Numbered from the stretch's first letter, positions 1 through 10,870 are shown. The stretch is 64,000 bases of DNA from Lota lota (GCA_026745465.1 JACYXH010000129.1:2495001-2559000); one strand, 5' to 3'. Translations and numbers: made by a program. The notes: generated by a model not told the origin, from the letters alone.

Positions 1-231
1 TCGTCTTGGAGGACTTGGTACCGCCGGTGTTCCTTTATGCTAAACAGCAACTCTGTCACAATCAGACGAGTTAATTAGCCGCGAGCGCTAGGGTTAGCCA
101 TTAGCGTCGGGATTAGCCTTCCGAGGTGGGGGGGGGAGGGGGCATTTTCCCCCCTCATTTCGCCATCAGCCCTGACTGAACTAGCGTCCTCTATCCTAAC
201 CAGTGTTTATACTAATCCCATCCCTGCCGAC

Positions 232-232
232 G

Positions 233-264
<32 letters not shown>

Positions 265-290
265 TGTGTCCGTGTGTGCGTGTGTACGTG
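232..290. repeat. (GTGC)n microsatellite
   Basis: A tetranucleotide GTGC/GTGT tract. The open frames across it (Thr/His/Arg-rich on the minus strand) are repeat translations, not genes. Confidence 0.9.
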
Positions 291-1548
291 ATGGGACCCC
301 GTCCCCGCGCCTTCGATCTGACAGAGGGGGTGCGGATGGGGGGCGTAGCTGGGAGGCCTGATAACACTGTTGAATCCACAGGCAGGGTGCTCGTGTGCTA
401 AGCCCCCCGTTGGCTCTAATGGATGTCCCATTGTCTGCGGCGCACGGGGTTAATGACAAGGGTCGAGCGGGCCGTCTACCCGGCTCTAAGACACGGAGAG
501 TCGAGTCTGCAGACTCCAGCCCCGGGGACGCTCATTGGTTACCGGGCAGACCGAGAGATGTGAAAACAGCACTCGGGCAAATTTCGACTGTTCGCTTTCT
601 TTTATGACTTTATGAGTCAACAGAATGACATTTGCGATTCTCCCGATTCTTTCCTGAATGTCGGTTCTCAGGGATTAATAGTGTTTTCTAACGCGACAAG
701 GATGTTTCAAAAGAATGACAAAAGAAGTCATGCAACGTAATGCTTGTAACTGTAATGCTAGCTATGACCTAATGTTAATTATGATGCTAGCTAACAGGCA
801 TGAACAGTTGGCTGCCAGGGAAACGCCAGTGTCATTATGTCTTTGCCCCTACCACTCTTCTTCCTGTTTCCCTGCTTCCTGTTAAAGGGCATAAAGGAAA
901 TAAAGTTTGTTCATTCACTAAACCCATAACAGTGTAAGAACGTCATGTGCTCACTGAGGACCACTAGGAGAACACCTGTGCGATTTCCTTGTGACGCGAT
1001 TCAATCTCCCTCGGTCTGATATGGTGTGTTGTTTGAATGAGCTCTCAGAGGACAGTGTGTTACCTTAATGAACCCTATGAAACACTGAATGACTGAGACA
1101 AGTATCATGCCACTGTAGCATAATATCTACTCTACCCGACACCACCCCGGATGTACCTTAAAGAACACCTCTTGGCCCTTTGGTACTTTCGCGTTCTGTA
1201 ATTCCTTATCCGCACCACATGTTTTTTTTTACTACGTGGATCACCCATGTCTTTCACAGTTCACAATGATCATGTTGTACTGAACATTTGATAGTAACAC
1301 ACTTTGAGGAAAATGTGCACAAAGTACAGTTGACATCACATGACTAATACCATAACATGACATGTATAGAACCGCATGTACCACCCACTGGGAACGCAAA
1401 GACGCACACCCTTTAATTAGCAGCCCGGCGACGCCGAGCGGCCGAGGATTAGGCTGGTCATGTGGTTGTGGTAGAGCCACACAGGAAGTACCGGAATGAA
1501 GACTTCAAGGGCACCGCTGTCTCTCCCCAGTCTCTGACTGCAGCCGAT

Positions 1549-1617
<69 letters not shown>

Positions 1618-1672
1618 TACTCTCTCTCTCTCTCTCTCACACTACTCTCTCTCTCTCTCTCTCTCTCTCACA

Positions 1673-1717
<45 letters not shown>
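1549..1717. repeat. (CT)n microsatellite with ACACTA interruptions
   Basis: Long CT dinucleotide tract broken three times by the same short interruption (CACACTACT), so the array has partly expanded as a higher-order unit. Confidence 0.95.
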
Positions 1718-1720
<3 letters not shown>

Positions 1721-1877
1721 ATGATTGTGTGCCTGTTCATGCAAATATAAATCCGAGTGTGTGTGTTCATATATGTCCATGTGTGTGCATTGATATGTGA
1801 GCTTTGGATTTGTTGTATGTTTGTGTGTGTGATTGTGTATCTGTGTGCATGTCTGTGCGCATGTGAAAGTTTGAATA

Positions 1878-1879
<2 letters not shown>

Positions 1880-1912
<33 letters not shown>
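1880..1912. repeat. (GT)n microsatellite
   Basis: Uninterrupted GT tract; looser GT-rich sequence precedes it from about 1757. Confidence 0.9.
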
Positions 1913-1914
<2 letters not shown>

Positions 1915-2798
1915 TTCAGTCTGGGGTCCCAGTTCTCATTAAAAATCTATTTCTGGTGAGGCAGAAGGGGGCAATGGAGGCTGGTTGGGGGGGCAATGGA
2001 GGCTGGTTGGTGGGGGTGGGGGGGCCCTCTCTGGGGCCCTCTCTGGCCCCCGCCCCGGCCCTGCTCCAGCCAACCAGGTGGAAGATGAGGACTAATTCCT
2101 CTGGGGGGATGTCACAGCTGCTGACGAGTACACCAGCCTCCCCAGTCAGGCCAGGCACTCTATAATGGGACCAGTTCAACACCACACACAGATTACTTTT
2201 TAGTCGCCCAGACTCTTGGATTATATCATTGGCATCCATTGGCTTGTTTTAAGCTTCGGGCGGAGTTTAGAACAAGCCGATGATTCTGATTGGTTCAGGG
2301 AACTGGGAATATATGAACAGATTAAACATCCAAAGAATTTAAATATTGTTTTGCCACAATCAAGCTTGGAAATAGATTTATATAATTGCCAAAACAAAAT
2401 GCCATTCAAGTGTGCATATAGTTTCTTTTTCACCACTTTTCCTCTCTCTTTCTCACTCTCTCTGAATTCAAGTCAGAGCGATTTTGACACGGAAAATAAA
2501 CACGTACATGGCCAAGCAGTTCAGAAATGAAACAAAGACCATACTCTCTCAGTCTCTCTCCACTATACACTAGCATTCAGGGTACAGAAATGACCTGACG
2601 CTTAGCCCTAGCACCCATCGTCTGGATGTTCTCCACCTGTGGCTCGCTGCTTGTGTGCTCAACCCCCAGGCCGTGGCAGAACCGTGTGAAATTGGATATT
2701 CAGAGGTGTGTTTATGTAGGCTGGCTTGTGAACCTTACACCTATATCCCATGAGCTGAATATCTCGCCTTGTGTTTAACACAGAATGGTAAGCGTATG

Positions 2799-2862
2799 TG
2801 CACGTGCGTGCGTGTGCGTGCGTGCGTGCGTGCGTGTGCACGTGCGCGTGCGTGCGTGTGCA
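2799..2862. repeat. (GTGC)n-type microsatellite
   Basis: GTGC/GTGT/ACGT tetranucleotide mixture resembling the tract near 240. Confidence 0.85.
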
Positions 2863-2956
2863 CTCGCGCTTTGCAGTAGAAATTATACTGTGGCGACCGG
2901 AACACTATAATGGGAAACCCTCAATTTCAGAGCACCCTCGCTGAAAGGTCAAGCAA

Positions 2957-2997
2957 CCCCCATAGCACCCCCATAGCACCCCCATAGCACCATAGCC
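2957..2997. repeat. short tandem repeat, ~12-bp unit
   Basis: About three and a half copies of a CCCCCATAGCA-type unit. Confidence 0.8.
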
Positions 2998-3014
2998 ACA
3001 AATCTGTGGCGCCG

Positions 3015-3034
3015 CCCCCCCCCCCCCCCCCCCC
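3015..3034. repeat. C20 homopolymer
   Basis: Twenty consecutive C, one of more than a dozen long G/C runs in the window. Confidence 0.95.
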
Positions 3035-3733
3035 TCCCGGGGGTAGGGCTGCCGTCTCCCGTGTGTAAACACCCCTCCAGCTCTGTTTCAGTAAGCAGAG
3101 GGCAGGTGTGTCCGCGTCATCCTTAATCAGCAGGCGACCGGTACACCATATCAACCAGGGAATGGAGGGAAATGATGCAAGAAGACGTGTTTATCCTAGG
3201 GATGGAGTCGTCCGGCCGTCAACCCGATCTACGGGTCAGGGGCTGGTTCCTCTTTCAACATAAACTAAGGGACTGAAAACGGCAGTATACTAAACACTAC
3301 ACTGAGGACTTTATTATTATTTTCAGGCCTAATAGAGCAGAACGCCAGTATCCCAGGCGGCCTTGTCATGTGTATGCAGATTCGTATGAAGAGTCAGAGC
3401 AGCAAGCCACCGGTTTCTATGGAACGATGCTTTGAAGAGGGGAGTCGAGGGGCGTCTTCTCTGGGTTCATCTTAAGGTCTCTCCTTAAGGTCTGCTTATC
3501 TCTGGTCCTCTGTCGCCGGACTCTTTCATACCCGGGTTGAAGATGATCAAACACTCACAACACAGACCCCTTCAGGACCGGGGACGGGGAAGCCCCAGCC
3601 AAGGACGCCGGCATGTCGTTGGATCTCATCACGGGTCATTAACTCGATTCACAGCTTCGGTTCCACGACGTCCGTAGACCTTGGTGTGACCCCTGTCTGT
3701 TTTTCTCTCTTGTGCTTTGTGTTACCATCACAG

Positions 3734-3909
3734 GGGCCACCAAGGACATGGGTAAGATGCTGGGGGGCGAGGAGGAGAAGGACCCCGACGCGGAGAAGAA
3801 GGAGGAGGAGCGGCAGGAGGCCCTGAGGCAGCAGGAGGACGAGAGGAAGGCCAAATACGCCAAGATGGAGGCGGAGAGGGAGGGAGTCAGACAGGGGATC
3901 CGAGATAAG
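3734..3909 (+). CDS. cplx1: complexin, internal coding exon (accessory and central helices)
   Basis: Complexins are small cytosolic presynaptic proteins that bind the assembled SNARE complex, clamp spontaneous fusion and promote synchronous release. This exon starts with the last two bases of a split Gly codon and then encodes 58 residues, from Ala-Thr-Lys-Asp-Met-Gly-Lys to Gly-Ile-Arg-Asp-Lys. It covers the acidic N-terminal segment (EEEKDPDA), the charged accessory helix ([12 protein letters not shown]) and the central SNARE-binding helix ([21 protein letters not shown]). It is bounded by CAG at 3731-3733 and a GTGCGG donor at 3910, and ends in phase 0. With ten residues from an exon outside the window and 65 from 7324-7521, the total is 134 residues, the usual length of complexins 1 and 2. 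Residues such as YAKMEAERE and RQGIRDKYGI favour complexin 1; the glutamine pair in ALRQQE and the acidic run in the next exon are more complexin-2-like. The family call is firm, the paralogue is not. Confidence 0.93.
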
Positions 3910-4822
3910 GTGCGGCCCCCGATACAACCCGGACCGCTAAACCAACACCAAAACAGAATACCTTTTATTTACCTTTAGTAAATTAGGATTCCTGGTTTAC
4001 TTCAAGGAGAGGTCATTTGTGGGGAGAATGCAGGAAACACTAAGCGTTTACATTTGAATAGTTTGCAAGGTACTAGCTACGAGTGTACAAGCTACAGTGT
4101 TGTTGTTCTTTTTTTGCAAGCACTAGGTTACCATAAGAGATTACTTCACAAAAAGAAAGTGTGGGTTATGGAACAACAGGCAACACTGAAAATACAAGGC
4201 CTTCATTTTTGGCTACGGATAATTCCACTGCATGAGTTCTCCTTGCCTTCAGCTAGTTCCCAGCCTCACTTGACCTATGAATAAATGTAGATCTATCATC
4301 CACGCTGTATCGCGGGCTTAGTGTGTGCACAGAGCAGAGGCAGTCAAGCTTTCACTGATATGAAAGTATCTGTGTCTCCCTTCAGTCTTCCTGCCATCTG
4401 CTGGATCAACAGATATACAGATATAGTGTTAAAACTTGGAATCAAGGAGGGGGTCGAGCCGTGTGTTCAACTTGAAAAAAACAGAGGATTCGAAATGTTT
4501 TACTAACATGCAGTATCAGAGTAGTTGGACAGCCCGTTGGTGCAAGACACTTAAAAAAAATGACCCCAAAAAATATCCACAGACACTAATTCTTCACTCG
4601 AGTGGTTTTCTGAGACTCTTTTGGTAGCGCTTCGATGAATAAATGACAGAATATCTCCGGGAAAAGAGAGGAGGAGGAATTATACAAACTGGAGAGGAGC
4701 TGGAGAAGCGTGACTCTCTCTACTACAAGCTGACACTACGGTCCTTGTTACTGTAGTGTTGGCCCAGGGGTTGAGCTAGGGGCGAGTTAAACAGGGCGAG
4801 TTAAACAGGGCAAGAATGTGAG

Positions 4823-4825
<3 letters not shown>

Positions 4826-4894
<69 letters not shown>
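4826..4894. repeat. (GA)n microsatellite
   Basis: About 68 bases of uninterrupted GA. Confidence 0.95.
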
Positions 4895-4897
<3 letters not shown>

Positions 4898-5334
4898 GGA
4901 AAGAATTTCCCACTGGGCTATTTAACAGAACCTCATCTTCTGCACTTAAAGGAGCAGTCATCTTAACACCGTAACCACCACTGCAAGAGATTCTCTCCGT
5001 CTTTAATTATAATGTCTGCAGGTGTATACAGTGTAGCTTCACAAGCTAGCTGTTTTTCGCCCCCAACCGATTAACAGAGGAGGTGAAGCGTCGCTCTCCA
5101 AGAGCTCTTCTTACTTCCCTAAGAGGCACGTTTCACCGTATCAAAGCTCGACAGAACAGAGTTTGGCTCAGACAGCGAGGCATCGCTCGGCTTTATTTAA
5201 TGAGAGGCAAACAAATGAGTGTTGACGGTGCTGGTGGCGTATCAAAAGAGTGGTTTTACATCGGTTCAGTGTCTCTCAATAAGCCATTGGTTTTTCTCTG
5301 TCACTGTCAAAGCTCAAGTCATTTTACCACACTG

Positions 5335-5335
<1 letters not shown>

Positions 5336-5371
<36 letters not shown>
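5336..5371. repeat. (CA)n microsatellite
   Basis: CA dinucleotide tract followed by degenerate CA-rich sequence to about 5460. Confidence 0.92.
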
Positions 5372-5373
<2 letters not shown>

Positions 5374-5611
5374 AAAACGCCCACACACATATAAAGACAT
5401 AAACAAACGCGCAAACATGAACATACATGTAAATACGCACAAACACACCGCGAACGCACACCGCCTCTCAGCGGTTCATCCCCCCTCCGGAAAGTGACTC
5501 TCCTCCAGCTGATACAATCGTCTCTCAGTGTACACAACCGTTCTATTAGGAATCACTTGACATCCTACAGACAGCTAGACATGGAGGGTGGTCGTCTCCC
5601 TTGCAGAAGAC

Positions 5612-5648
5612 ACCCCCCCCACCCTCCCACCCCCCCCACCCCCCCACC
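5612..5648. repeat. CCCACCC low-complexity tract
   Basis: C-rich run with A/T interruptions. The complementary strand has several GGGG blocks and could form a quadruplex. Confidence 0.75.
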
Positions 5649-5783
5649 AGAGGCCCATCCTGAGGCTCTGGGGGGCAGAATGTGTTTGAGACCACGGCCT
5701 CTCGGGAGGCTTCCTCCTTCAGCGCGCCATCGGTCCAACATGCAGGGTCTCTACTGACCCGCCTGTCAGGACCACCAGGACCT

Positions 5784-5840
5784 GAGGACCCGTTCTCCGG
5801 ACCCGTTCTCCGGACCCGTTCTCCGGACCCGTTCTCCGGC
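5784..5840. repeat. 13-bp tandem repeat, 4 copies
   Basis: Four perfect copies of GGACCCGTTCTCC in the complexin intron. Confidence 0.92.
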
Positions 5841-5984
5841 GGCGCCTGGACATCCTGCGGCTACAGCGTCCGCAGAAATCCAAGACAAGACCATTCTCAC
5901 TCATCCTCCGCTAAGTGCTGGACCACATTGTTGCAAAAACCGGGCTATCAGCCCCCAAAGTGAGCTTCAAGGGAATCTTTAGAC

Positions 5985-6072
5985 CCTACAGTCGGGCTGC
6001 GGACATTGGAGATCGAACCCAGAACCTTTCGTCTGGGAGTCAAACACCTTAACAACTAGACTATCCTGCCGC
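5985..6072 (-). mobile_element. tRNA-derived SINE head (relic)
   Basis: On the minus strand the sequence opens with GGCAGGATAGTCTAGTTGTT, a tRNA-like A-box region, and about 50 bases later has GGGTTCGATCTC, a B-box close to the RNA polymerase III consensus. The 3' body of a SINE is not obvious. A related fragment sharing the block AGAACCTTTC-GTCTGGGAGT (one or two changes) lies at 41,855-41,935. An intact tRNA is unlikely because the arms do not pair as a cloverleaf. Confidence 0.6.
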
Positions 6073-6428
6073 CTGTTTGATAGCTACTTCATATGTTGCT
6101 ATATCTCGCTACACTGCTATTGCCATTTCTGTAGTTTACAAGCAGCCAAGTAGCAGTGAGATGTTGAGCAACACCCGCTAGTTACCGTAGCTAGTCTTCT
6201 GATAGGCTTAAATTGGTCCCAGATTATGTCACTTTGCTCCAATTTGGGGCAACCAGGACAATTTCACAAGCTGTGAGCGCACGACTCAAGTGCCTTGCTC
6301 TTAAGAGTTGATTGTTTAATATCCTACAACCAGCGTGTGTCTGTATTGAACCAGATGAAAGCCGTCTCCATGGTAACCAACCCTGTATGGATAATAACAT
6401 ACTCAATATAACAGGAAGCACTGGAAAC

Positions 6429-6445
6429 CCCCCCCCCCCCCCCCA
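6429..6445. repeat. C-rich run (about C17)
   Basis: Homopolymer run followed by a single A and more C. Confidence 0.9.
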
Positions 6446-6600
6446 CCCGTGACATACACACACGCAAACAGTAACACACACTATAGCATAGCAAAGACTG
6501 ATACACACACACACACACCATACATACACGTGGCTTAGCGTGGATGAGTGTGAGTTTGTTGCAGCACCTCCTAATATAAACCTGTGTGAGTTCTTTCCTG

Positions 6601-7323
6601 CAGTACAACATCAAGTAGGAGGCAAATGCTAAGGCTCATGCTACGACTAATGTAAAGCTGTGTGGGTGTATGTGTGGGTGTGCTCTCCTGCAGTACAGCA
6701 TTTAGCAGGAGGAGGGGGAGGAGGCTAGTGCTAATGCTAAAGCTAGGGCTAATGCTAGGGCTAATGTAAACCTGTGTGTGTGTGTGTGTGTGTGTGTGCT
6801 CTCCTGCAGTACAGCATTTAGCAGGAGGAGGGGGAGGAGGCTAGTGCTAATGCTAAAGCTAGGGCTAATGCTAGGGCTAATGTAAACCTGTGTGTGTGTG
6901 TGTGTGTGCTCTCCTGCAGTACAGCATTTAGCAGGAGGAGGGGAAGGAGGCTAGTGCTAATGCTAAAGCTAGGGCTAATGCTAGGGCTAATGTAAACCTG
7001 TGTGTGTGTGTGTGCTCTCCTGCAGTACAGCATTTAGCAGGAGGAGGGGAAGGAGGCTAGTGCTAATGCTAAAGCTAGGGCTAATGCTAGGGCTAATGTA
7101 AACCTGTGTGTGTGTGTGTGTGCTCTCCTGCAGTACAGCATTTAGTAGGAGGAGGGGAAGGAGGCTAGTGCTAATGCTAAAGCTAGGGCTAATGTAAACC
7201 TGTGTGTGTGTGTGTGTGTGTGTGCTCTCCTGCAGTACAGCATTTAGCAGGAGGAGGGGAAGGAGGCTAGTGCTAATGCTAAAGCTAGGGCTAATGTAAA
7301 CCTGAGTGTGTGTGTGTGTGCAG
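6601..7323 (+). repeat. tandem array of seven degenerate copies of the complexin exon 3' splice site
   Basis: Seven units of about 90-116 bp precede the genuine acceptor. Each contains CAG followed by a block resembling the start of the last complexin exon; first post-CAG bases are 6604, 6694, 6810, 6920, 7026, 7134 and 7236, and the real exon starts at 7324. The first 32 bases of the exon and of a typical unit agree at about 25 positions (my hand count). Units 2-7 have CTCTCCTG before CAG; the real site has only alternating GT. Between blocks lie a variable (GT)n and repeated GCTAATGC / AGCTAGGGCTAATG elements that supply many branch-point-like CTAAT motifs. Read in the exon frame, unit 1 gives Tyr-Asn-Ile-Lys-stop and units 2-7 give Tyr-Ser-Ile-stop. 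Confidence 0.92.
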
Positions 7324-7521
7324 TATGGCATCAAGAAGAAGGAGGAGAAGGAGGCGGAGGCGGCGGCTGCCATGGAGCAGGCCTCGGAGGGGAGTCTGAC
7401 CCGGCCCAAGAAGGCCGTGCCTACCGGCTGTGGCGATGAAGAGGAGGAAGAGGAGAGCATCGTGGACACGGTCATGAAGTTCCTCCCCGGGCCCCTCATG
7501 GATATGTTCAACAAGAAGTAA
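7324..7521 (+). CDS. cplx1: complexin, terminal coding exon (C-terminal domain)
   Basis: Encodes the last 65 residues of complexin and a TAA stop at 7519-7521. It opens with [19 protein letters not shown], the end of the central helix and the linker, then the family signature EGSLTRPKK, a [10 protein letters not shown] acidic block, and the amphipathic C-terminal helix [17 protein letters not shown] ending in NKK. In the family this C-terminal region binds curved membrane and is needed for clamping spontaneous release. There is no CAAX box, which excludes the farnesylated complexins 3 and 4. The reading frame joins 3734-3909 without a gap. The acceptor (CAG at 7321-7323) is preceded by alternating GT rather than a run of pyrimidines and sits at the end of an array of imitation acceptors. 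Confidence 0.95.
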   Translation, partial: YGIKKKEEKEAEAAAAMEQASEGSLTRPKKAVPTGCGDEEEEEESIVDTVMKFLPGPLMDMFNKK

Positions 7522-10500
7522 CGTCGCGAGGCCCCCGCGTTACACGTCTGATTGTTACCTTCTGACGACCACACCCACGCCATGTCACCTGACACCTGAC
7601 CCTAACCCTAAACCTCTGTTCTTAGCGACCCCAAATCGAGAGACATACCAAGTTTTGTCGTGAATGTTAAGATATCGATCCGGGCTGTGGTGGAGTTACA
7701 TCATTTTTATTTTGTATACTTTTTTTGTTTGTCTGAGTACCGTCGTCAATGTCGCTAAGGTCGTGACCTTAGCCGTTCTAAAAGATGTAACATCCGCACA
7801 GCTCCTGGAATCTTCACGACATATCACATGGCCTGTTCTCTGATTGGTCCATCTCTGAGACTGAAATTCCAAAATTTACATTTTAACTGCCATTCCACAT
7901 TTCTTTTTGTAAATAGCTAAAAATAGATAAATACATAAATAAATAATGAAAGAAAGGAGTATATGTGCGTTCAAAGATGATATAATGTATTACTAAATTA
8001 TTATGAGAATAAGCCATATTTTAGACTTTTAAAAACGTATCCAAATCATATCAATGTTTCTTTCTGAAATGTCCTGTTGTGTTCCTGCTAATATTTGATA
8101 CATCTAGTGTATATATACACTCGCAACTTTTTTATCAGTTCAGTCCATTGTGAGGAATCTTCTTGTTTTACTGTCTGATGGCAAAGTTTACTGTGACGTT
8201 GTGCTTTGGTTACCGGAAAATCACAATTGTAAACCAAGAAGGTCAACAAGGAAATGATGCTTGTTGTTGCTATTTTTATAGATTTTTGTTAAGCATGCAT
8301 TTGTTACAATTTGTGGCGTACGGCGCGCTACATGCCGTACAAAGCGGCCATTTTGATTTGTTACTATAACTTCAAGCGAAACATCGTGAAACGTGAGGCA
8401 ATAACCTTTTTGTTTTCAAATTGATTGGACTGGCCGTGTGCAGCAGGCCAATCTTGCCTCCATACGGGAACCGTTCTTTCGAAAAATTTGAATAGAATTA
8501 CTATTAAATAGCTGCACTTATGTATGTATTGATATTAAATCCACACAAAATTTAAACGTCCAGTTTTACATGTTAAAAGCGCTGATTTTACTAAGAGGAC
8601 ATGTACATTTTTCGGTCAATTTGTCCGCACAAATATTTATGTTTCGTTTTCCCATTCTTTTTATAAAAAATATTTACATGGATATTCATTTTTGGGACGA
8701 AACACAACTGTGTTGTGAACACAACACATTATATGTTAACAGACAGTGACAAAGGTGCAATATATTGTTGGATATGAAGTTGTTCTGTGTGTATTGTTTA
8801 ACTGACGGGACAGCAGTCCTGAATTGGCAATAACAGACAATCTTCATTGTTACGTGTTTCAAAATGATTTCTCAGCGTGTTAGTCAATGTCAGAGTGGTC
8901 GTCTAGCTCTCAACAGTTTTAGTAACAGCTTTTTTTAGGGCAGATAGACGATGGAGGGGGATTTGTTTAATGTCGTACAAAATGTTTTAAATGTTTTTGC
9001 CACGCGGTAGAAAAATAAGAATACAGTAAAAAAAAAAATCTGTGCTCAAAACAGCACAGCACCACGGCATTGCGGTCGTTTGTTTACATAGAAAAGAAGA
9101 AGATGTACTTGTCATCATGTCGGAAAATCGCAACGTGCCGACTTACCCGTTACAGTGGTATGACCGTTTTTGAAAAACACGCAAAGTGTCAAATGCAGCC
9201 AGACAAGGACAAAGTCATCCGCCGGCCTTCTTTCCGACTGGTAATCACATATGAATATTACAGTCACGTGATCATTCCACGGTGTCTTTTCAAACATTCC
9301 TAATATCTCAGACATTCCACACTATGGGCAACTAAGTGCCCTTGTTTATTGTTCAGATAAGGAATTACTAGTGGGATCCCAATGGTTTATACACAGATTC
9401 CACACATGACCGAGTAAACCAGTCAAACCAATAGCTACAATGCCGGCCCCCTAGAGGACAAGATAGATAGATACAGCTGTAGGAAGCTTAAATAAATTAA
9501 TCCGCATTTATAAACTGCATTATTAACATGAATGAGATGACAGTGTGTTCTTATGTAATGTGATAAAAAGTTGTGTTAGGAGGTCTTACTCGCCATTTAC
9601 ACAAATAGTTGTTACACAAATGTGCAGTGCCCGTAGGTAAACTACTCGTAAAACCATTTTTCATTGTTAATCATTGGCAGTTTAAACAGCAGTAGTTTGT
9701 CACTGGTCCCTGTTGCCTTCCTCCAGCCTGTGATAGGACGATGTGTTAGCTAACATTTAGCGAACAGAAATGGCCAACATTTTCTACCACACCATAGCCA
9801 ATGATTCTTCCCAAATCAAGCATCCAAACCATGAATAATCTGAATAATATATCCAATCAAGCCAAAGATAAGAACAGTGTTGCTACTCGTAGACTTAGAC
9901 GTAGTGTTCCATAGTTAAATTCACTTACTAGACCTTTTAATTAAATTCTAATTCTCAGGTGTTTCATTATATATTACGAATATTGCTTCAGACGTTTTAA
10001 CAATGAGCCCTAAGATATTAAATATTAGTTTCATCGCAAGGGGCCAACAAACACACGTCCTATTTCATTTGAATTGGTAATACTTCTTTTGTGTTCATTA
10101 TTTTGCCCGAAATTACCCTAGAAAGCTAAGATTACTGCCTAGTCAATCCTAATACGATTGGCTCGCTCTCCTCATTACAGACACAGTCATCAATAACAGC
10201 TAAACACCTATTGATCGCACAAATAAAACCGCCCAAAATAACTGCCCAAGTCACACAAGACCCATATCTTGCCGTCTAAAATGACCCCGCACGAAGTGGT
10301 TTTAGTGACGTTGGTGTCCCCTGTTCGGTTGGAGGTCATTTCATTTGTGCTGGTCATGCCCCAGTGATGTTACAACGATTATACTGCCTGACCATTAAAG
10401 AGATGCTCCTTGCTGTGACTAGATTGTGACCGTCCGACCTGCGTCTGTCTCTCGGTGTTCTGTGTGCCCGTTGAGAAGAAGCTTGTTTCGGTCTTCTTTG

Positions 10501-10870
10501 TTTGTATGTTTGTTTGTTATTCTTGTATGCAGTCAGTCCTGTTCCTGTGTTTTTGGTGGTTGGTACTTCAAGAAAAACGTATTTATTTGGTGAATTGTTA
10601 TAATAATATTTTTTTTTTGTATTCATTAATTGTATTACTGTAAAAGAAACTCTTCTCACCCTTGTCCCTCTCTATCTCCCTATTTGTCTAACAAGTGTAT
10701 GCATGCTTACTGTGCGTGGACTAAACCCTGTTGTTATGTGTTACAGTGCCCCCAGCTGGTAGTCTTAACTGCATGCCACTTTAGAAAGAAAGACTTTAGT
10801 CTGTAAAATATACATTTCTGCAAAAATGGAATCACCGCACACTCTGAGAATAAAGTGATTTCACATGACT
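7522..10870 (+). other. cplx1: probable complexin 3' UTR
   Basis: AT-rich, repeat-poor sequence follows the stop codon for about 3.3 kb, in contrast to the repeat-laden surroundings, as expected for a long neuronal 3' UTR. It contains several AT-rich stretches, for example around 7915-7950, 8640-8680 and 10,595-10,640. The weak open frames at 8163-8369, 9070-9303 and 10,354-10,659 are not convincing. The first good poly(A) signal followed by a T-rich element is at 10,849. The 3' end is inferred. Confidence 0.55.
10849..10854 (+). terminator. poly(A) signal AATAAA
   Basis: AATAAA followed within 40 bases by a T-rich element (TCTTTGTTTTTCTG), a plausible cleavage site for the complexin transcript. 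Another AATAAA at 11,009-11,014 could be an alternative. Confidence 0.5.

Larger units (their letters stand above)
1..3733 (+). other. cplx1: upstream intron of the complexin gene (partial)
   Basis: The stretch before the first recognisable complexin exon is inferred to be intron, because that exon starts with a split glycine codon and the family's first ~10 residues (Met-x-Phe-Val-Met-Lys-Gln-Ala-Leu-Gly) are not encoded anywhere I could find upstream. It ends in a good acceptor: a T/C-rich tract at 3691-3720 and CAG at 3731-3733. Inside are only simple repeats, listed separately. I see no other gene in 300-1540, 1920-2810 or 3035-3700. The intron status is inference; the acceptor is seen. 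Confidence 0.6.
3910..7323 (+). other. cplx1: last complexin intron
   Basis: Runs from the GTGCGG donor at 3910 to the CAG at 7321-7323, both at codon boundaries. It contains a (GA)n tract, a (CA)n tract, a 13-bp tandem repeat, a tRNA-like SINE head on the minus strand, a C-run, and the acceptor-copy array at 6601-7323. I see no gene inside; the weak open frames at 3978-4627, 5083-5394 and 5494-5963 have no recognisable protein. Confidence 0.9.

Noticed and set aside
1-3700. first coding exon of complexin (Met-x-Phe-Val-Met-Lys-Gln-Ala-Leu-Gly)
   Set aside because: I searched by eye for the expected codons and found none; it probably lies upstream of the window.
5985-6072. functional tRNA gene
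   Set aside because: Box A and box B are tRNA-like but the arms do not make a cloverleaf and the block recurs elsewhere, so it is a SINE relic.
6987-7595. 202-codon minus-strand open frame with STSLLPLLLLNAVLQESTHT repeats
   Set aside because: It is the antisense of the acceptor-copy array and the last complexin exon; the repeat unit, not selection, keeps it open.
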